A stretch of DNA of 64,000 bases, taken from positions 152,581 through 216,580 of the forward strand of contig NZ_JAOARI010000013.1 in assembly GCF_025210605.1 (NCBI RefSeq). Reading direction: 5' to 3'. A model generated the notes under the pieces. That model had not been told where the DNA came from and searched no databases. It saw only the letters and a program-made list of their open reading frames with translations. The stretch comes from Halodesulfovibrio sp. Its GTDB lineage: Bacteria; Desulfobacterota; Desulfovibrionia; Desulfovibrionales; Desulfovibrionaceae. A program made the position numbers and the translations under genes. Numbering within the stretch: position 1 is the first letter of the stretch; every line of letters begins with the position of its first letter. This document shows positions 27,503 through 35,895 of the stretch, one piece after another.

Positions 27503-27843
27503 GTAAGAAAATGACTGCTGAAGAGCTGTACAAGATGCTCAAAAAGATTCAGGAGCCGCGTGGATTCTATTTCAATAAAGATATGGAAATAACCATGCCG
27601 CTGTTGGAAAGCCTGTTAATAAACAGAGACGAATATGGGTACATGGCGTGTCCGTGTCGATTGCCAAACGGTGAGTTTGACAAGGACAGGGATATCGTTT
27701 GCCCTTGTGAGTATCGCGATCCGGATTTAGAAGAATTTGGTGTATGCTACTGCGGGCTGTATGTAACCGAAGAATACAATCAGGAAGATCACGATGAAGT
27801 GGCAATTCCTGAACGTCGTCCGCCAGAAAAAATTTTAGGATAA
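27499..27843 (+). CDS. Ferredoxin:thioredoxin reductase catalytic subunit-like protein
   Basis: A 114-residue protein with the cysteine pattern of the FTR catalytic (beta) subunit: CPC at 51-53, CPC at 68-70 and CYC at 83-85. These bind a [4Fe-4S] cluster next to a redox-active disulfide and let ferredoxin electrons reduce a thiol partner. No variable (alpha) subunit is nearby. Because the glutaredoxin-like gene overlaps it, that protein is the likely partner. Confidence 0.88.
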   Translation: MSKKMTAEELYKMLKKIQEPRGFYFNKDMEITMPLLESLLINRDEYGYMACPCRLPNGEFDKDRDIVCPCEYRDPDLEEFGVCYCGLYVTEEYNQEDHDEVAIPERRPPEKILG

Positions 27844-27949
27844 TATCCCCGCTGCCGGATGGCTCTAGCGGCGCGAATACGATAGTTACTATTGGGACAG
27901 TCGTATTTGCCGTGTAGCGCAGGTTGATCCTATAGCAAAGCATATAGAG

Positions 27950-28001
27950 TGAAAAAAGCGATGCAACTCTTGTTACTACAGGAGTTGCATCGCTTTTTTT
28001 G
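27950..28001. terminator. Bidirectional terminator
   Basis: An 18-bp perfect stem (27952-27969 with 27982-27999) flanked by A and T runs. It serves the FTR-like gene (plus) and the amidohydrolase gene (minus). Confidence 0.92.
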
Positions 28002-28041
28002 TACTGTGGCTTCGGAAGAAAAAAGAGATAACGTACTTATG

Positions 28042-28833
28042 TTACGTTAAGCCTAACAACTCAGCGCCATTGCTCAGGAAGGTTTCGAGCTTTGAATTTG
28101 AGAGCTTGAGTCGTTTTTTGAGCTTAATCAGCTCTTTGTCCGGGCTGTACAGTGGGTAATCCGATCCGAACAGAATTTTTTCATGCGGATGCTTTTTCAT
28201 GATTGCATTAAGCGTGGTGTCGTCAATGAAATCAAGCGTGCTCGACGTGTCGATGTAAATGTTTTTTCCAATAAGAACCTTTAACGCATGATCCCATTGG
28301 TGATATCCCCCGAAGTGCGCGGCAACAAAGCGTGCGTTAGGGAATTGATCGATCAGTGCCGAAAGTTTGTACGGACAGGATGGATTATCTTCCGGTGCTA
28401 GCTTGTCTCCGACGTGGAACAGGATGACGAAATCTTTTTGTGCTGCTTCAATGATAGGCAGCAGACGTTTTTCATCCATTCTGAAGCCTTGAAAATCTGG
28501 GTGCAGCTTCAGTCCCTTAATACCCCGTGCTTTTAAGCGTGCCAGCTGGTTTTCCCAGTCGTCGAAGTCTGGATGGATTGTGCCGAAAGGAATTGCATCT
28601 GGATGAGCTGCTTTAAGCGAAAGAGCAAAATTGTTTGCAGGAATAACTTGTGCGGCTGAGGTTGCTGCACAGAGTACCACCATTTTATCCAGACCGGCTT
28701 TTTTAACCCGGCGGATAAGATCATCCATAACACCTGTGCACTGACATGTAATTCCATAGTGGGAATTTAAATGTTCGACTGCTTTGGCGGCAATTTTGGG
28801 ATGAAACGCGTGAGTGTGGAAATCAATATACAT
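28042..28833 (-). CDS. Amidohydrolase-family TIM-barrel metal-dependent hydrolase
   Basis: A 263-residue protein of the amidohydrolase 2 family. DFHTHAFHP at the N-terminus gives the HxH metal site; KLHPDFQGF, FHVGD, AAHFGGYHQWD and FGSDYPLY supply the later His and Asp ligands. Members hydrolyse or decarboxylate small, often aromatic acids. The substrate is unknown. It lies 32 bp after the thioesterase gene and may share its transcript. Confidence 0.78.
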   Translation of the reverse strand: MYIDFHTHAFHPKIAAKAVEHLNSHYGITCQCTGVMDDLIRRVKKAGLDKMVVLCAATSAAQVIPANNFALSLKAAHPDAIPFGTIHPDFDDWENQLARLKARGIKGLKLHPDFQGFRMDEKRLLPIIEAAQKDFVILFHVGDKLAPEDNPSCPYKLSALIDQFPNARFVAAHFGGYHQWDHALKVLIGKNIYIDTSSTLDFIDDTTLNAIMKKHPHEKILFGSDYPLYSPDKELIKLKKRLKLSNSKLETFLSNGAELLGLT

Positions 28834-28865
28834 AATAGTGCAGCGTTCTTCTTAGATTATAGTTA

Positions 28866-29279
28866 CTATCCGAGAAAGAGGTCTTTGAGCCATTCAGGGA
28901 CTTTAACAGGACGACCTTTTTCATTTGTACATGCGTGTTCAGTGCTGCCGGTAGCAAGCACAGTGTCTTTTGATTCGTTGTAGATTTCGTATTCAAAAGT
29001 CATGGATGCACGTCCCCACTTACTGATGCCGACACGGAGATGCAGCAGGTCGTCAAAGCGGGCAGGGCGTTTGTAACGGCATTTGGCTTCGCGTACCGGA
29101 AGGTATATGCCCCGTTTTTCTACTTCGCTGTAGCTCATGCCGTGTTCGCGGATGTATTCGCTACGACTTCTTTCAAACAAATGAAGATACTCAGCGTAAT
29201 ACATGACGGACATAGCATCGGTTTCACCGTAGGAAACACGATGCGTAAGCCATGTCTCTGGCGTTGGGAATGTATCCAT
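28866..29279 (-). CDS. YbgC-type acyl-CoA thioesterase
   Basis: A 137-residue hotdog-fold protein. RVSYGETDAMSVMYYAEYLHLFERSRSEY matches the YbgC/4-hydroxybenzoyl-CoA thioesterase signature, though the usual YxxTD-x-x-G-V-V-Y-H reads GETDAMSVMYYA, keeping the catalytic Asp. It hydrolyses acyl-CoA (or acyl-ACP) thioesters in the cytoplasm. Next to it is an acyl-ACP thioesterase, 25 bp away. Confidence 0.82.
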   Translation of the reverse strand: MDTFPTPETWLTHRVSYGETDAMSVMYYAEYLHLFERSRSEYIREHGMSYSEVEKRGIYLPVREAKCRYKRPARFDDLLHLRVGISKWGRASMTFEYEIYNESKDTVLATGSTEHACTNEKGRPVKVPEWLKDLFLG

Positions 29280-29304
29280 ATCGTTTCCTTTATTGCTTCA
29301 GTCT

Positions 29305-30081
29305 TTATATATGATGCTGCAAGTACGGAACATCAATATGTTGCCGTCTGCGCCATTCCGTACGTGCTCTGCAAAGCTCTTTACCGGTTTCGTCATGGGA
29401 AACAGAGTGCAGGTAATCGCCGTCAGCAGTGGTGCCGGACTTGCTTGTGAGCTTTTGTAACGCGCCGCATTCAGTTCGGTAACTAATGTCAATGAGTGCT
29501 GGCTCATATTCCATTAAGAAATCTTCTGGGACAGATTCTTGAATCCACCCAAGGTAGCGCACGTTGTTTACATGTCCGTTTGTGTCGATATCTGTCTTTC
29601 TGCTTACGAGCGGAATTTCATATTCCACGTTTTTTAGACGAGGAACAACACGCGTTGGAAATTCTTTGCAGCACGGAGTATTCTTTGGGTAATTGGCTGT
29701 AATAAATTCCGGTACGGACACAAGCTTCCGTTTTGCAATATCTATTACAAGCCAAGCTGTTGTGCCTTCTGCAATAAGCGTGTTCTGTGCATCGAATACT
29801 TCAAAACAACGGAGTGCAAGCGTAGGCGTGTGGCTTGAAGGCCATGTGTGCACTGAAATGGTTTCACCGGTAACAGGATAGCGATCTACCGTTATGGTTA
29901 ATCTGCTGAGTACCCATGCAATGCCGTGCTCAAGTAAAAATTCCCCCGGAAACCCGTGGAGCCGTGCGTTGTTGGCTGCTGCTTCTTCAAAAAAAGCGGC
30001 AAACGTGGCAGGGCATGCCTTTCCGAATCTGTCTGTATGGTAGGTCTTAATAGTGTAAGACTCTATCCCCTTTCCAGTCAT
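29305..30081 (-). CDS. Acyl-ACP thioesterase family protein
   Basis: A 258-residue double-hotdog protein like plant/bacterial FatA/FatB. The N-terminal hotdog has the helix FFEEAAANNARLHGF and the segment AWVLSRLTITVDRYPVTGET. The second has DIDTNGHVNNVRYLGWIQES, where the D-x-N-x-H-x-N pattern marks the catalytic residues. It releases fatty acids from ACP. It precedes the YbgC-type gene and the amidohydrolase gene in a probable three-gene unit. Confidence 0.82.
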   Translation of the reverse strand: MTGKGIESYTIKTYHTDRFGKACPATFAAFFEEAAANNARLHGFPGEFLLEHGIAWVLSRLTITVDRYPVTGETISVHTWPSSHTPTLALRCFEVFDAQNTLIAEGTTAWLVIDIAKRKLVSVPEFITANYPKNTPCCKEFPTRVVPRLKNVEYEIPLVSRKTDIDTNGHVNNVRYLGWIQESVPEDFLMEYEPALIDISYRTECGALQKLTSKSGTTADGDYLHSVSHDETGKELCRARTEWRRRQHIDVPYLQHHI

Positions 30082-30158
30082 ATATAATTCCCCTTCAATG
30101 CAGCCGTACTAGCTAGCACTGACAGGTGTTGAGAGCAATAGTGTGCATGTTGATTATT

Positions 30159-30203
30159 TTCCGGTAATTACAATATGGTTACTATATATTGTAATTACCG
30201 GAA
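30159..30203. repeat. Perfect 18-bp inverted repeat
   Basis: TTCCGGTAATTACAATAT (30159-30176) and its exact complement (30186-30203) flank a 9-base loop. It starts 4 bases after the stop of the VanX-like gene. Neither strand has a T run next to the stem, so it is not a standard terminator. It may be a processed 3' hairpin or an operator for the thioesterase unit. Confidence 0.75.
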
Positions 30204-30207
30204 CAAG

Positions 30208-30966
30208 TTAGATATCTTTCAAATGATTATACGGGTCGAGAGAAAAGGATATAGGGGCGTAGATGGCATGATCTGCGCGTGTATCCAGTGCCCAGCGTTG
30301 TGTTCCGTATTCGTAATGCCACCATTCGCAGTGGAAGTTCACAAACCCTGCCTGTGTCATAACAAAGTACAGAAGTCTGCGGTTGTAGAGAGCTTCCTCT
30401 TCTTTTGCGGTGAGCTTTTCGTTTTGTTCGAGTTTTTTCTCGAAATAATCAGTGCTGGATATTTCATTCGGGAAATCAAACGGAGCACCAAAGAAAAGTT
30501 TTTTACCAGCCTTATCGGCGATGGTGATGTCTATGGCACCACCAGTGGAGTGTGGAGCAGGCATGGTAATGTCTGTCATAGGCTTGGCAACATATTGCTG
30601 TGCTTTGCGACTAATTTCTTCTTCTGTCTCATCTGGATGCATTGTGCTGAATGCGTTGGTGCATTCGGTAAACAGAAAAGATTGAACTTGTGTCGAGCGC
30701 CAGCCATCCAGCACTACAAGACGCAAGTGTGACGGCAGCAGGGAAGAGGCATGCAATAGACGCTCAAGAACACCTTCTCGTGCGTAACATTCCGGCAAAG
30801 CCCCTGCAATCTGTCGCTCAAAATATATAGAGCGGCTCAGCATATGTTCCGGTGCCAAAGACAGTGGAACGAGTTCTTCATGTGAGTCCGTGCAAGGAAC
30901 AGCATAAACAGACTCCCATGATGCTTCTGAGAGTCCATGAATAGGCGGTACTATTTTATCAGGCAT
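30208..30966 (-). CDS. D-alanyl-D-alanine dipeptidase (VanX/DdpX-like)
   Basis: A 252-residue M15D zinc peptidase. Zinc ligands and catalysts are visible: His139 and Asp146 in HSTGGAIDI, Glu214 and His217 in CEWWHYE, and the conserved Arg in LDGWRSTQ. It cleaves D-Ala-D-Ala, which allows use of the dipeptide from cell-wall turnover; in vanR/S-vanHAX clusters it gives glycopeptide resistance. No vanH, vanA or regulator is here. The frame continues to 31005, but the start at 30966 has GGA upstream and a normal N-terminus. No signal peptide, so cytoplasmic. Confidence 0.87.
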   Translation of the reverse strand: MPDKIVPPIHGLSEASWESVYAVPCTDSHEELVPLSLAPEHMLSRSIYFERQIAGALPECYAREGVLERLLHASSLLPSHLRLVVLDGWRSTQVQSFLFTECTNAFSTMHPDETEEEISRKAQQYVAKPMTDITMPAPHSTGGAIDITIADKAGKKLFFGAPFDFPNEISSTDYFEKKLEQNEKLTAKEEEALYNRRLLYFVMTQAGFVNFHCEWWHYEYGTQRWALDTRADHAIYAPISFSLDPYNHLKDI

Positions 30967-31167
30967 AATTAGATCCAATAATATGTGTAGGTAAATGTGC
31001 CGCATACTCTGGCTGGTATTTTGTGCAGAGGACTATGTGTGGCACAACAATAAGCAGTCTTTGGCAAATAAACCTAACTATCGGAAAAGGCTAGAATTTG
31101 TTTGTATGAATATCAAAGGATTTTTGAGGTAGCTCGCTGGGGTGACGATACGAGATGGTTGGTGACA

Positions 31168-32388
31168 TCAGCGATTGCGCAATACGTCCAGCACATCCAC
31201 ATTTGAAGCAACCCATGCAGGGTAGGCTCCCGCAAAGATGCCAAGCAGGCAGGAGCCAAGGCTGACTACTGCTATGAGAAGCGGATCATATATGAACGGA
31301 TACCCCGCGGTGTAGTAGATTATTGTTATAAGAACGATGGCGATAAGTGCACCTAACGTTCCACCTATGCCTGAGAGTAGACTCGATTCTAATAAAAATT
31401 GGGACATGATTGCGCTGCGGCGGGCACCAATGGCGCGCCGGACGCCGATTTCTAACTTACGGGTTTGCACGAGCAAAATCATGATAGATAAAATTCCCAT
31501 TGCGCCGACTGAAAAAGATATAGACGAACTCATGATTCCGAGAATCCATACCAGCTCTAATGCTTGCGTTTTTAGCTTGGAAACATCCTTTGCAGCCAGC
31601 ACTAGAAAGTCATCTTTTTCTGTTGGCTGTATTTTATGTTGTCGTCGCATAATGTCGATGGATGATTGTTTTGCTTCTTCTTCTGCCTTGTCCGTGTATA
31701 GCGTCATAAAGACACCGGATACCCAATCCTGATTCGACATTCTTCGCATATACGTTGTAATGGGAACAAACACTTGCTCGTCTTGGTCTGTACCAGCGAG
31801 GTCACGTCCTCTTTTTGGCATCACACCTATGACCTGTAAGTTTGTGAGTCCGTAGCGTATGATTTTTCCGAGAGCCTGCGTATGGTTTGCAAATAGCTGA
31901 TTGGCGATGGTGTATCCCAGCACACAGACTTTTGCTCGTTGTTCGACTTCTTGCTGTGTAAAAAAACGTCCGTATGCAACTGTAGCTGCACGGACAGAAG
32001 GAAAATTAGCATTTGCTGCAATAAGTTGTGATGAAACAAGGTTGCGGCGGTAGCTGATTTTTAAATTTTTGGTAACAAAGGGGGTTCCTTCTTTTACAAA
32101 GGGGTTGTTTTTTAGCAGAGCATCAGCATCATCCTGCTTGAAGGTGGTAATTACTCCCCCATACCGTATTGAACCGCTCCGCCTGAACGTAGGTTGACCT
32201 GCAAGAGCCACTAACAGGTTGGGACCTAATTTTTCTGTTTCCAGCCGTGCCTGTTCTTTTAGTGCTTCTGAAACATGGATGACTCCTGTGAGCGCTAATG
32301 TGCCAAGAAATACACCAAGCATGGCAAGTGCAGAGCGTAATTTGTGGGCAGCCAGTGAACGCAGGGCAATGCGTAAATAACTTAACAT
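31168..32388 (-). CDS. MacB-like ABC transporter permease
   Basis: A 406-residue protein with a first membrane helix (LRSALAMLGVFLGTLALTGV), a periplasmic MacB_PCD domain and three C-terminal FtsX-type helices, ending in AGAYPAWVASNVDVLDVLRN. TRKLEIGVRRAIGAR is the coupling motif that contacts the ATPase. It has no ATPase domain of its own. It overlaps the upstream permease by one base, so they are made as a pair and probably form a heterodimer. Confidence 0.88.
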   Translation of the reverse strand: MLSYLRIALRSLAAHKLRSALAMLGVFLGTLALTGVIHVSEALKEQARLETEKLGPNLLVALAGQPTFRRSGSIRYGGVITTFKQDDADALLKNNPFVKEGTPFVTKNLKISYRRNLVSSQLIAANANFPSVRAATVAYGRFFTQQEVEQRAKVCVLGYTIANQLFANHTQALGKIIRYGLTNLQVIGVMPKRGRDLAGTDQDEQVFVPITTYMRRMSNQDWVSGVFMTLYTDKAEEEAKQSSIDIMRRQHKIQPTEKDDFLVLAAKDVSKLKTQALELVWILGIMSSSISFSVGAMGILSIMILLVQTRKLEIGVRRAIGARRSAIMSQFLLESSLLSGIGGTLGALIAIVLITIIYYTAGYPFIYDPLLIAVVSLGSCLLGIFAGAYPAWVASNVDVLDVLRNR

Positions 32389-33644
32389 TACCCGTCTCCG
32401 CGTAGCGCACGTATCGGGTCAAGGTCTGCTGCCTGTCGTGCCGGACTTAACCCAAAAATTAATCCCACGGTCATAGCCGCCCCAAGAGCAGATACAAACA
32501 TTTTTAGGGAAAGCCGTATTTCAATAAGATTAAAAATGAAAAGTGCCTGTGCTAGCGCAAGCCCCAGTGCGATTCCAAGTAACCCTCCTAAAATTGTTAA
32601 AAGAATAGCTTCGAGCAAAAATTGTCTGATTATTGCGCCTTTGCTTGCCCCAATGGCGCGTTTGAGTCCTATCTCTAGTGTTCGTTCAGATACCGAAAGA
32701 TAGAATAAATTTGCCAGAACAAAACCGCCGACGAGCATTGCCGTAACTGCTGTAACGCCAAGAAATATAGTCAGTCCGCCTTTGATAATAGATAAAAATT
32801 GCTGGACTTCTTCTGCGGTGAGAATGGTGAAGTCATCAGGATCACTAGGGGCAAGATTGTGAAGTTTTCGCAAGTAGCTCGTAAGGTTTTCTACGTTAGC
32901 GCGCATGTTTTCAGCATCAATATATTTGATTCGAAGTCCTCTGAAGTATTGTCTGTTCACACCGAATCGTTGCGCCATAGTTGTAAGCGGGATGATGATG
33001 CGGTCATCAAGACTGGAACCACCGCCACCTGAATATCCTCTGTAGGAAAGCTCTCCAATTACTGTAAATGGAATTGATCCCACAAAAATAGTTTTGCTGA
33101 TGGGGCTTTCGCCTTTGGTAAACAAGGCCTTAGCGACGGTTTCGCCGATAAGGCATACTTTTAATGCCCGTGTTACGTCTTGCTCCGTAAAATCCCGTCC
33201 GGAAATAAGCGGCCAGTTCCATGCTTCACTGTAATTGGCTGATGAGCCGATTATTCGCGCAACGTTCCAATTTTTATTTTTATATCGAAGCGTCTTACCT
33301 GCTACAGAACGAAGCGGGATGACAAGGTATGTTCCGGGTAATGATTGCCTGATGTTTTTCAGGTCACTCCATGAGAGTGTGAGTGTACGTTGCCCTACAG
33401 GACGGTTGAAAATATCGCCGCCAAGAACGAGAACGGCATCCGGTCCAAAGGATTCAGTTAATTCTTCTGCTTTTTGATTGGCTCCGTCGTGTGCGGCAAT
33501 GATGACAGTAAGGGAAGCAATTCCAAGCGAGACAGACACTATGACAAAGAGCGAACGAATTTTGTACGCCCAGAGTGCTTGCAGCGCTAAGAGTCCTGTT
33601 CTGCCAAAGTGGGCTAAATGTGATCTAACATCTTCGAGTTTCAT
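32388..33644 (-). CDS. MacB-like ABC transporter permease
   Basis: A 418-residue FtsX-family permease with the same layout as the next gene: first helix after ALWAYKIRSLFVIVSVSLG, periplasmic domain, and three C-terminal helices with RTLEIGLKRAIGASKGAII and GLSPARQAADLDPIRALRG. It is the partner of the overlapping permease. The matching ATPase and adaptor are not adjacent: they lie at 39437-41423 on the same strand beyond the two symporter modules. Confidence 0.88.
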   Translation of the reverse strand: MKLEDVRSHLAHFGRTGLLALQALWAYKIRSLFVIVSVSLGIASLTVIIAAHDGANQKAEELTESFGPDAVLVLGGDIFNRPVGQRTLTLSWSDLKNIRQSLPGTYLVIPLRSVAGKTLRYKNKNWNVARIIGSSANYSEAWNWPLISGRDFTEQDVTRALKVCLIGETVAKALFTKGESPISKTIFVGSIPFTVIGELSYRGYSGGGGSSLDDRIIIPLTTMAQRFGVNRQYFRGLRIKYIDAENMRANVENLTSYLRKLHNLAPSDPDDFTILTAEEVQQFLSIIKGGLTIFLGVTAVTAMLVGGFVLANLFYLSVSERTLEIGLKRAIGASKGAIIRQFLLEAILLTILGGLLGIALGLALAQALFIFNLIEIRLSLKMFVSALGAAMTVGLIFGLSPARQAADLDPIRALRGDG

Positions 33645-34034
33645 TCATTTTATTGTAGCGCAGATGAATGTACGAACAAGAGCGATTACGTATAAATTTA
33701 ACAGTGCGTTAGAGGTATCAATCTAAAATAATGCCGCTACTGACCTGAATATAAAAAAGCGTCCGGTTTTCTTTGCTGATTAAGAAACCGGACGCAGGGA
33801 GGTGTCAAAAGAGGGTACAATGTTTAGATGATAAGCACTGCCCATCATATCCGCAGGAGAGCAAAGCTGGGATGTTTTTCAACCAATACAGAAACAAAAT
33901 GCAGGAATGTTTCTGTAGTATTGTTTGTGTTGAGTGAGGCTGGCTCAACTGCACACCATACGGCTCTTTTGACCAGACAGGTTATATTGAAGAATACGTT
34001 GTGTTTCACCTTTATGCACATGTTGTCGCATAGA
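33645..34034. other. Intergenic region between symporter 1 and the permeases
   Basis: This 390-bp gap contains the symporter terminator and must hold a promoter for the permeases if they are not read through. I see no gene in it. Confidence 0.4.
33752..33795 (-). terminator. Intrinsic terminator of the Tyr-leader symporter module
   Basis: Perfect 11-bp stem GCGTCCGGTTT (33759-33769) with AAACCGGACGC (33785-33795); a run of six T follows on the minus strand. Confidence 0.88.
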
Positions 34035-35639
34035 TTACGAACAGTTCTGCCAGCAAAGCTGAATATGGTCCTTAGCAAGACTTCGGGAGAAAAGGCTTAC
34101 TCCGACAGCCAGTGCGATGGATATCGGCAGAGCAACAACATTTGGGTCAACCCACTGAAGGAGAAACATAGTGCTACCCGGTGCTGCATCAGCAACAAGA
34201 GTTACCTTGCCAAAAAGAGTCTGGCAAAGCCCGATGGCAGCAGCTTCTTTTTTGTGGATAAACAGCATCCACAACATAGAGATAGTAAAACCACCGACGA
34301 TGGACATTTTTGCACCTGTTTTTGTGATGCCTTTCCAGTAAAGACCAAGAACGTATGCTGGTAAAAATGTTGCGCCGCTTAATCCAAAGAAGAACGCGGT
34401 TGCGCGTGCAACAATGGAAGGAGGAAGCAGCCACGCCCACACAAGAGTAGCAATAATGGTAGCAACAATACCGAGCTGGTTGATGGATGGGACACTCAGT
34501 GTGTTTCTACTACGCATAATTGTTCGGGAGACATCATGCGCAAGAGAGGTTCCGCCAATGTGGAACTGGCTGGAAAGTGTGGACATGGCTGCGGCAAACA
34601 TAGCAAGCAGAAACATGGCAGAGAACCATGGCGGCATAACTTTTTCGATAAAGACGGGAACAATTTTATCAAGGTTGCCGCCAGCCATCTGAATGCTTAT
34701 TTTGCCAAACTGGTTAAAGAAAATTGCGTTTGAAAGTGCACCTACTACGTAGATGACCCCAATGGTCAGCAGGATAAAAACGGAACCGTAGAGCACAGCA
34801 CGGTTTAATTCTTTGTCGCTGGAAACAGTCATAAAGCGTACAGCAAGCTGTGGCTGCGCAAGTACACCTATGCCAACACCGTAGACAATGGTTGTGTAGA
34901 TAACGAGCCAGAGTGGTGAGCCTGTCTCAGTTCCTTGAGTCCAGCCGAGGATTCCGCCTTTTTGCAGTGAGTCGGGAACCAAGTGCGCCATGGAAGTAAG
35001 AGTTTCATGAGCGGGAATAACACCACCGAGCAGGTAGTAGGTGTAGCCAAGCAAAAAGACCATCATGCCGACCATGATTGTTCCTTGAAAAGCATCCGTG
35101 TACATAACAGCTTTCATGCCGCCGGTAATAACGTACAGGGATAAGATTGCAGTAATGCCGATAAGCATCCATTCGTATGGTAATCCGAGGGATACTTCTG
35201 TCATACGACAAATACCTGTCAGGACAGCTGCTGCGTAAACGGGAATAAAGAAAAAGATAATTCCGCCGGAAAATCCTTGGATAAATTTTGAATTGTAGCG
35301 TTTGCCAAGTAGTTCTGGGAAGGTATGACAGTTAAGCACCAATCCCATGCGACGGGTTCGTTTACCTAGAAAAACCATGGCGAGGAAAATGCCGACAAAA
35401 ATATTTAAGAATGCCAACCAAAGGAGTGACATACCGAACATTGCAGCTACACCACCGAATCCGATGATAGCTGAAGTGGAAATAAAGGTAGCGCCATACG
35501 ACATAGCCATAACAAATGGATTCACGGAACGTCCGGCGAGCATGTAGTCTCCGGCGTTCTTCGTTTCTTTCCATCCTTTCCATCCCAAGTAGAAGACAAT
35601 TCCAAAGTAGAGCAGTGATGTTATCAGTTTGATGACCAT
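34035..35639 (-). CDS. Sodium:solute symporter (predicted tyrosine-responsive)
   Basis: A 534-residue protein of the SSS family with about 13 membrane helices. AGRSVNPFVMAMSYGATFISTSAIIGFGG is the sodium-site region of helix 1, and ITGGMKAVMYTDAFQGTIM the SSS signature region. It is very similar along its full length to the symporter at 36503-38098. GGAG lies 8 bases before the ATG; the small one-helix gene ends 14 bp upstream. A Tyr-rich leader peptide and attenuator precede the module, so expression should rise when charged tRNA-Tyr is low. The substrate is inferred to be tyrosine or an aromatic relative; sequence alone only proves an SSS transporter. Confidence 0.88.
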   Translation of the reverse strand: MVIKLITSLLYFGIVFYLGWKGWKETKNAGDYMLAGRSVNPFVMAMSYGATFISTSAIIGFGGVAAMFGMSLLWLAFLNIFVGIFLAMVFLGKRTRRMGLVLNCHTFPELLGKRYNSKFIQGFSGGIIFFFIPVYAAAVLTGICRMTEVSLGLPYEWMLIGITAILSLYVITGGMKAVMYTDAFQGTIMVGMMVFLLGYTYYLLGGVIPAHETLTSMAHLVPDSLQKGGILGWTQGTETGSPLWLVIYTTIVYGVGIGVLAQPQLAVRFMTVSSDKELNRAVLYGSVFILLTIGVIYVVGALSNAIFFNQFGKISIQMAGGNLDKIVPVFIEKVMPPWFSAMFLLAMFAAAMSTLSSQFHIGGTSLAHDVSRTIMRSRNTLSVPSINQLGIVATIIATLVWAWLLPPSIVARATAFFFGLSGATFLPAYVLGLYWKGITKTGAKMSIVGGFTISMLWMLFIHKKEAAAIGLCQTLFGKVTLVADAAPGSTMFLLQWVDPNVVALPISIALAVGVSLFSRSLAKDHIQLCWQNCS

Positions 35640-35653
35640 GTCGTATTCTCCTG

Positions 35654-35815
35654 CTAGTTGTCAGTGCTTTCCTGCACTAGCGATTCTATATTTACGTTGT
35701 CCGGCGTTCCAGCGTTGTTCCAGTTTGTAATGCCGTAAACAACACAGCCAATTGTTGATATGATGCACAGCCAGTAAGGCAACGCAGTTTCAATGCTTCC
35801 GAGACCTAATAGCAT
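35654..35815 (-). CDS. Symporter small accessory protein
   Basis: A 53-residue protein with one membrane helix: MLLGLGSIETALPYWLCIIS then TIGCVVYGITNWNNAG and an acidic tail. It is nearly identical in its first 36 residues to the 55-residue protein at 38113-38280, which has the same place before the paralogous symporter. AAGGAG lies before the ATG. The open frame extends upstream to 35905, but that part overlaps the terminator and leader. It resembles the short subunits found with SSS transporters (as YhdT with PanF). Probable partner of the symporter. Confidence 0.85.
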   Translation of the reverse strand: MLLGLGSIETALPYWLCIISTIGCVVYGITNWNNAGTPDNVNIESLVQESTDN

Positions 35816-35832
35816 ACTATTCTCCTTATAAT

Positions 35833-35866
35833 AAAAAAAACCGCAGGCTCTCACCTGCGGTTTTTT
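35833..35866 (-). terminator. Attenuator terminator of the Tyr-leader module
   Basis: On the minus strand CCGCAGG (35860-35854), loop, CCTGCGG (35847-35841), then eight T. It ends 17 bases before the start codon of the small accessory gene, so it lies inside the leader and must be overcome for expression. Its 5' arm can instead pair with CCTGCGG inside the leader peptide ORF (35921-35915). Confidence 0.88.
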
Positions 35867-35895
35867 CGGTATACGTTTTGTATCGTTGTGTACTG

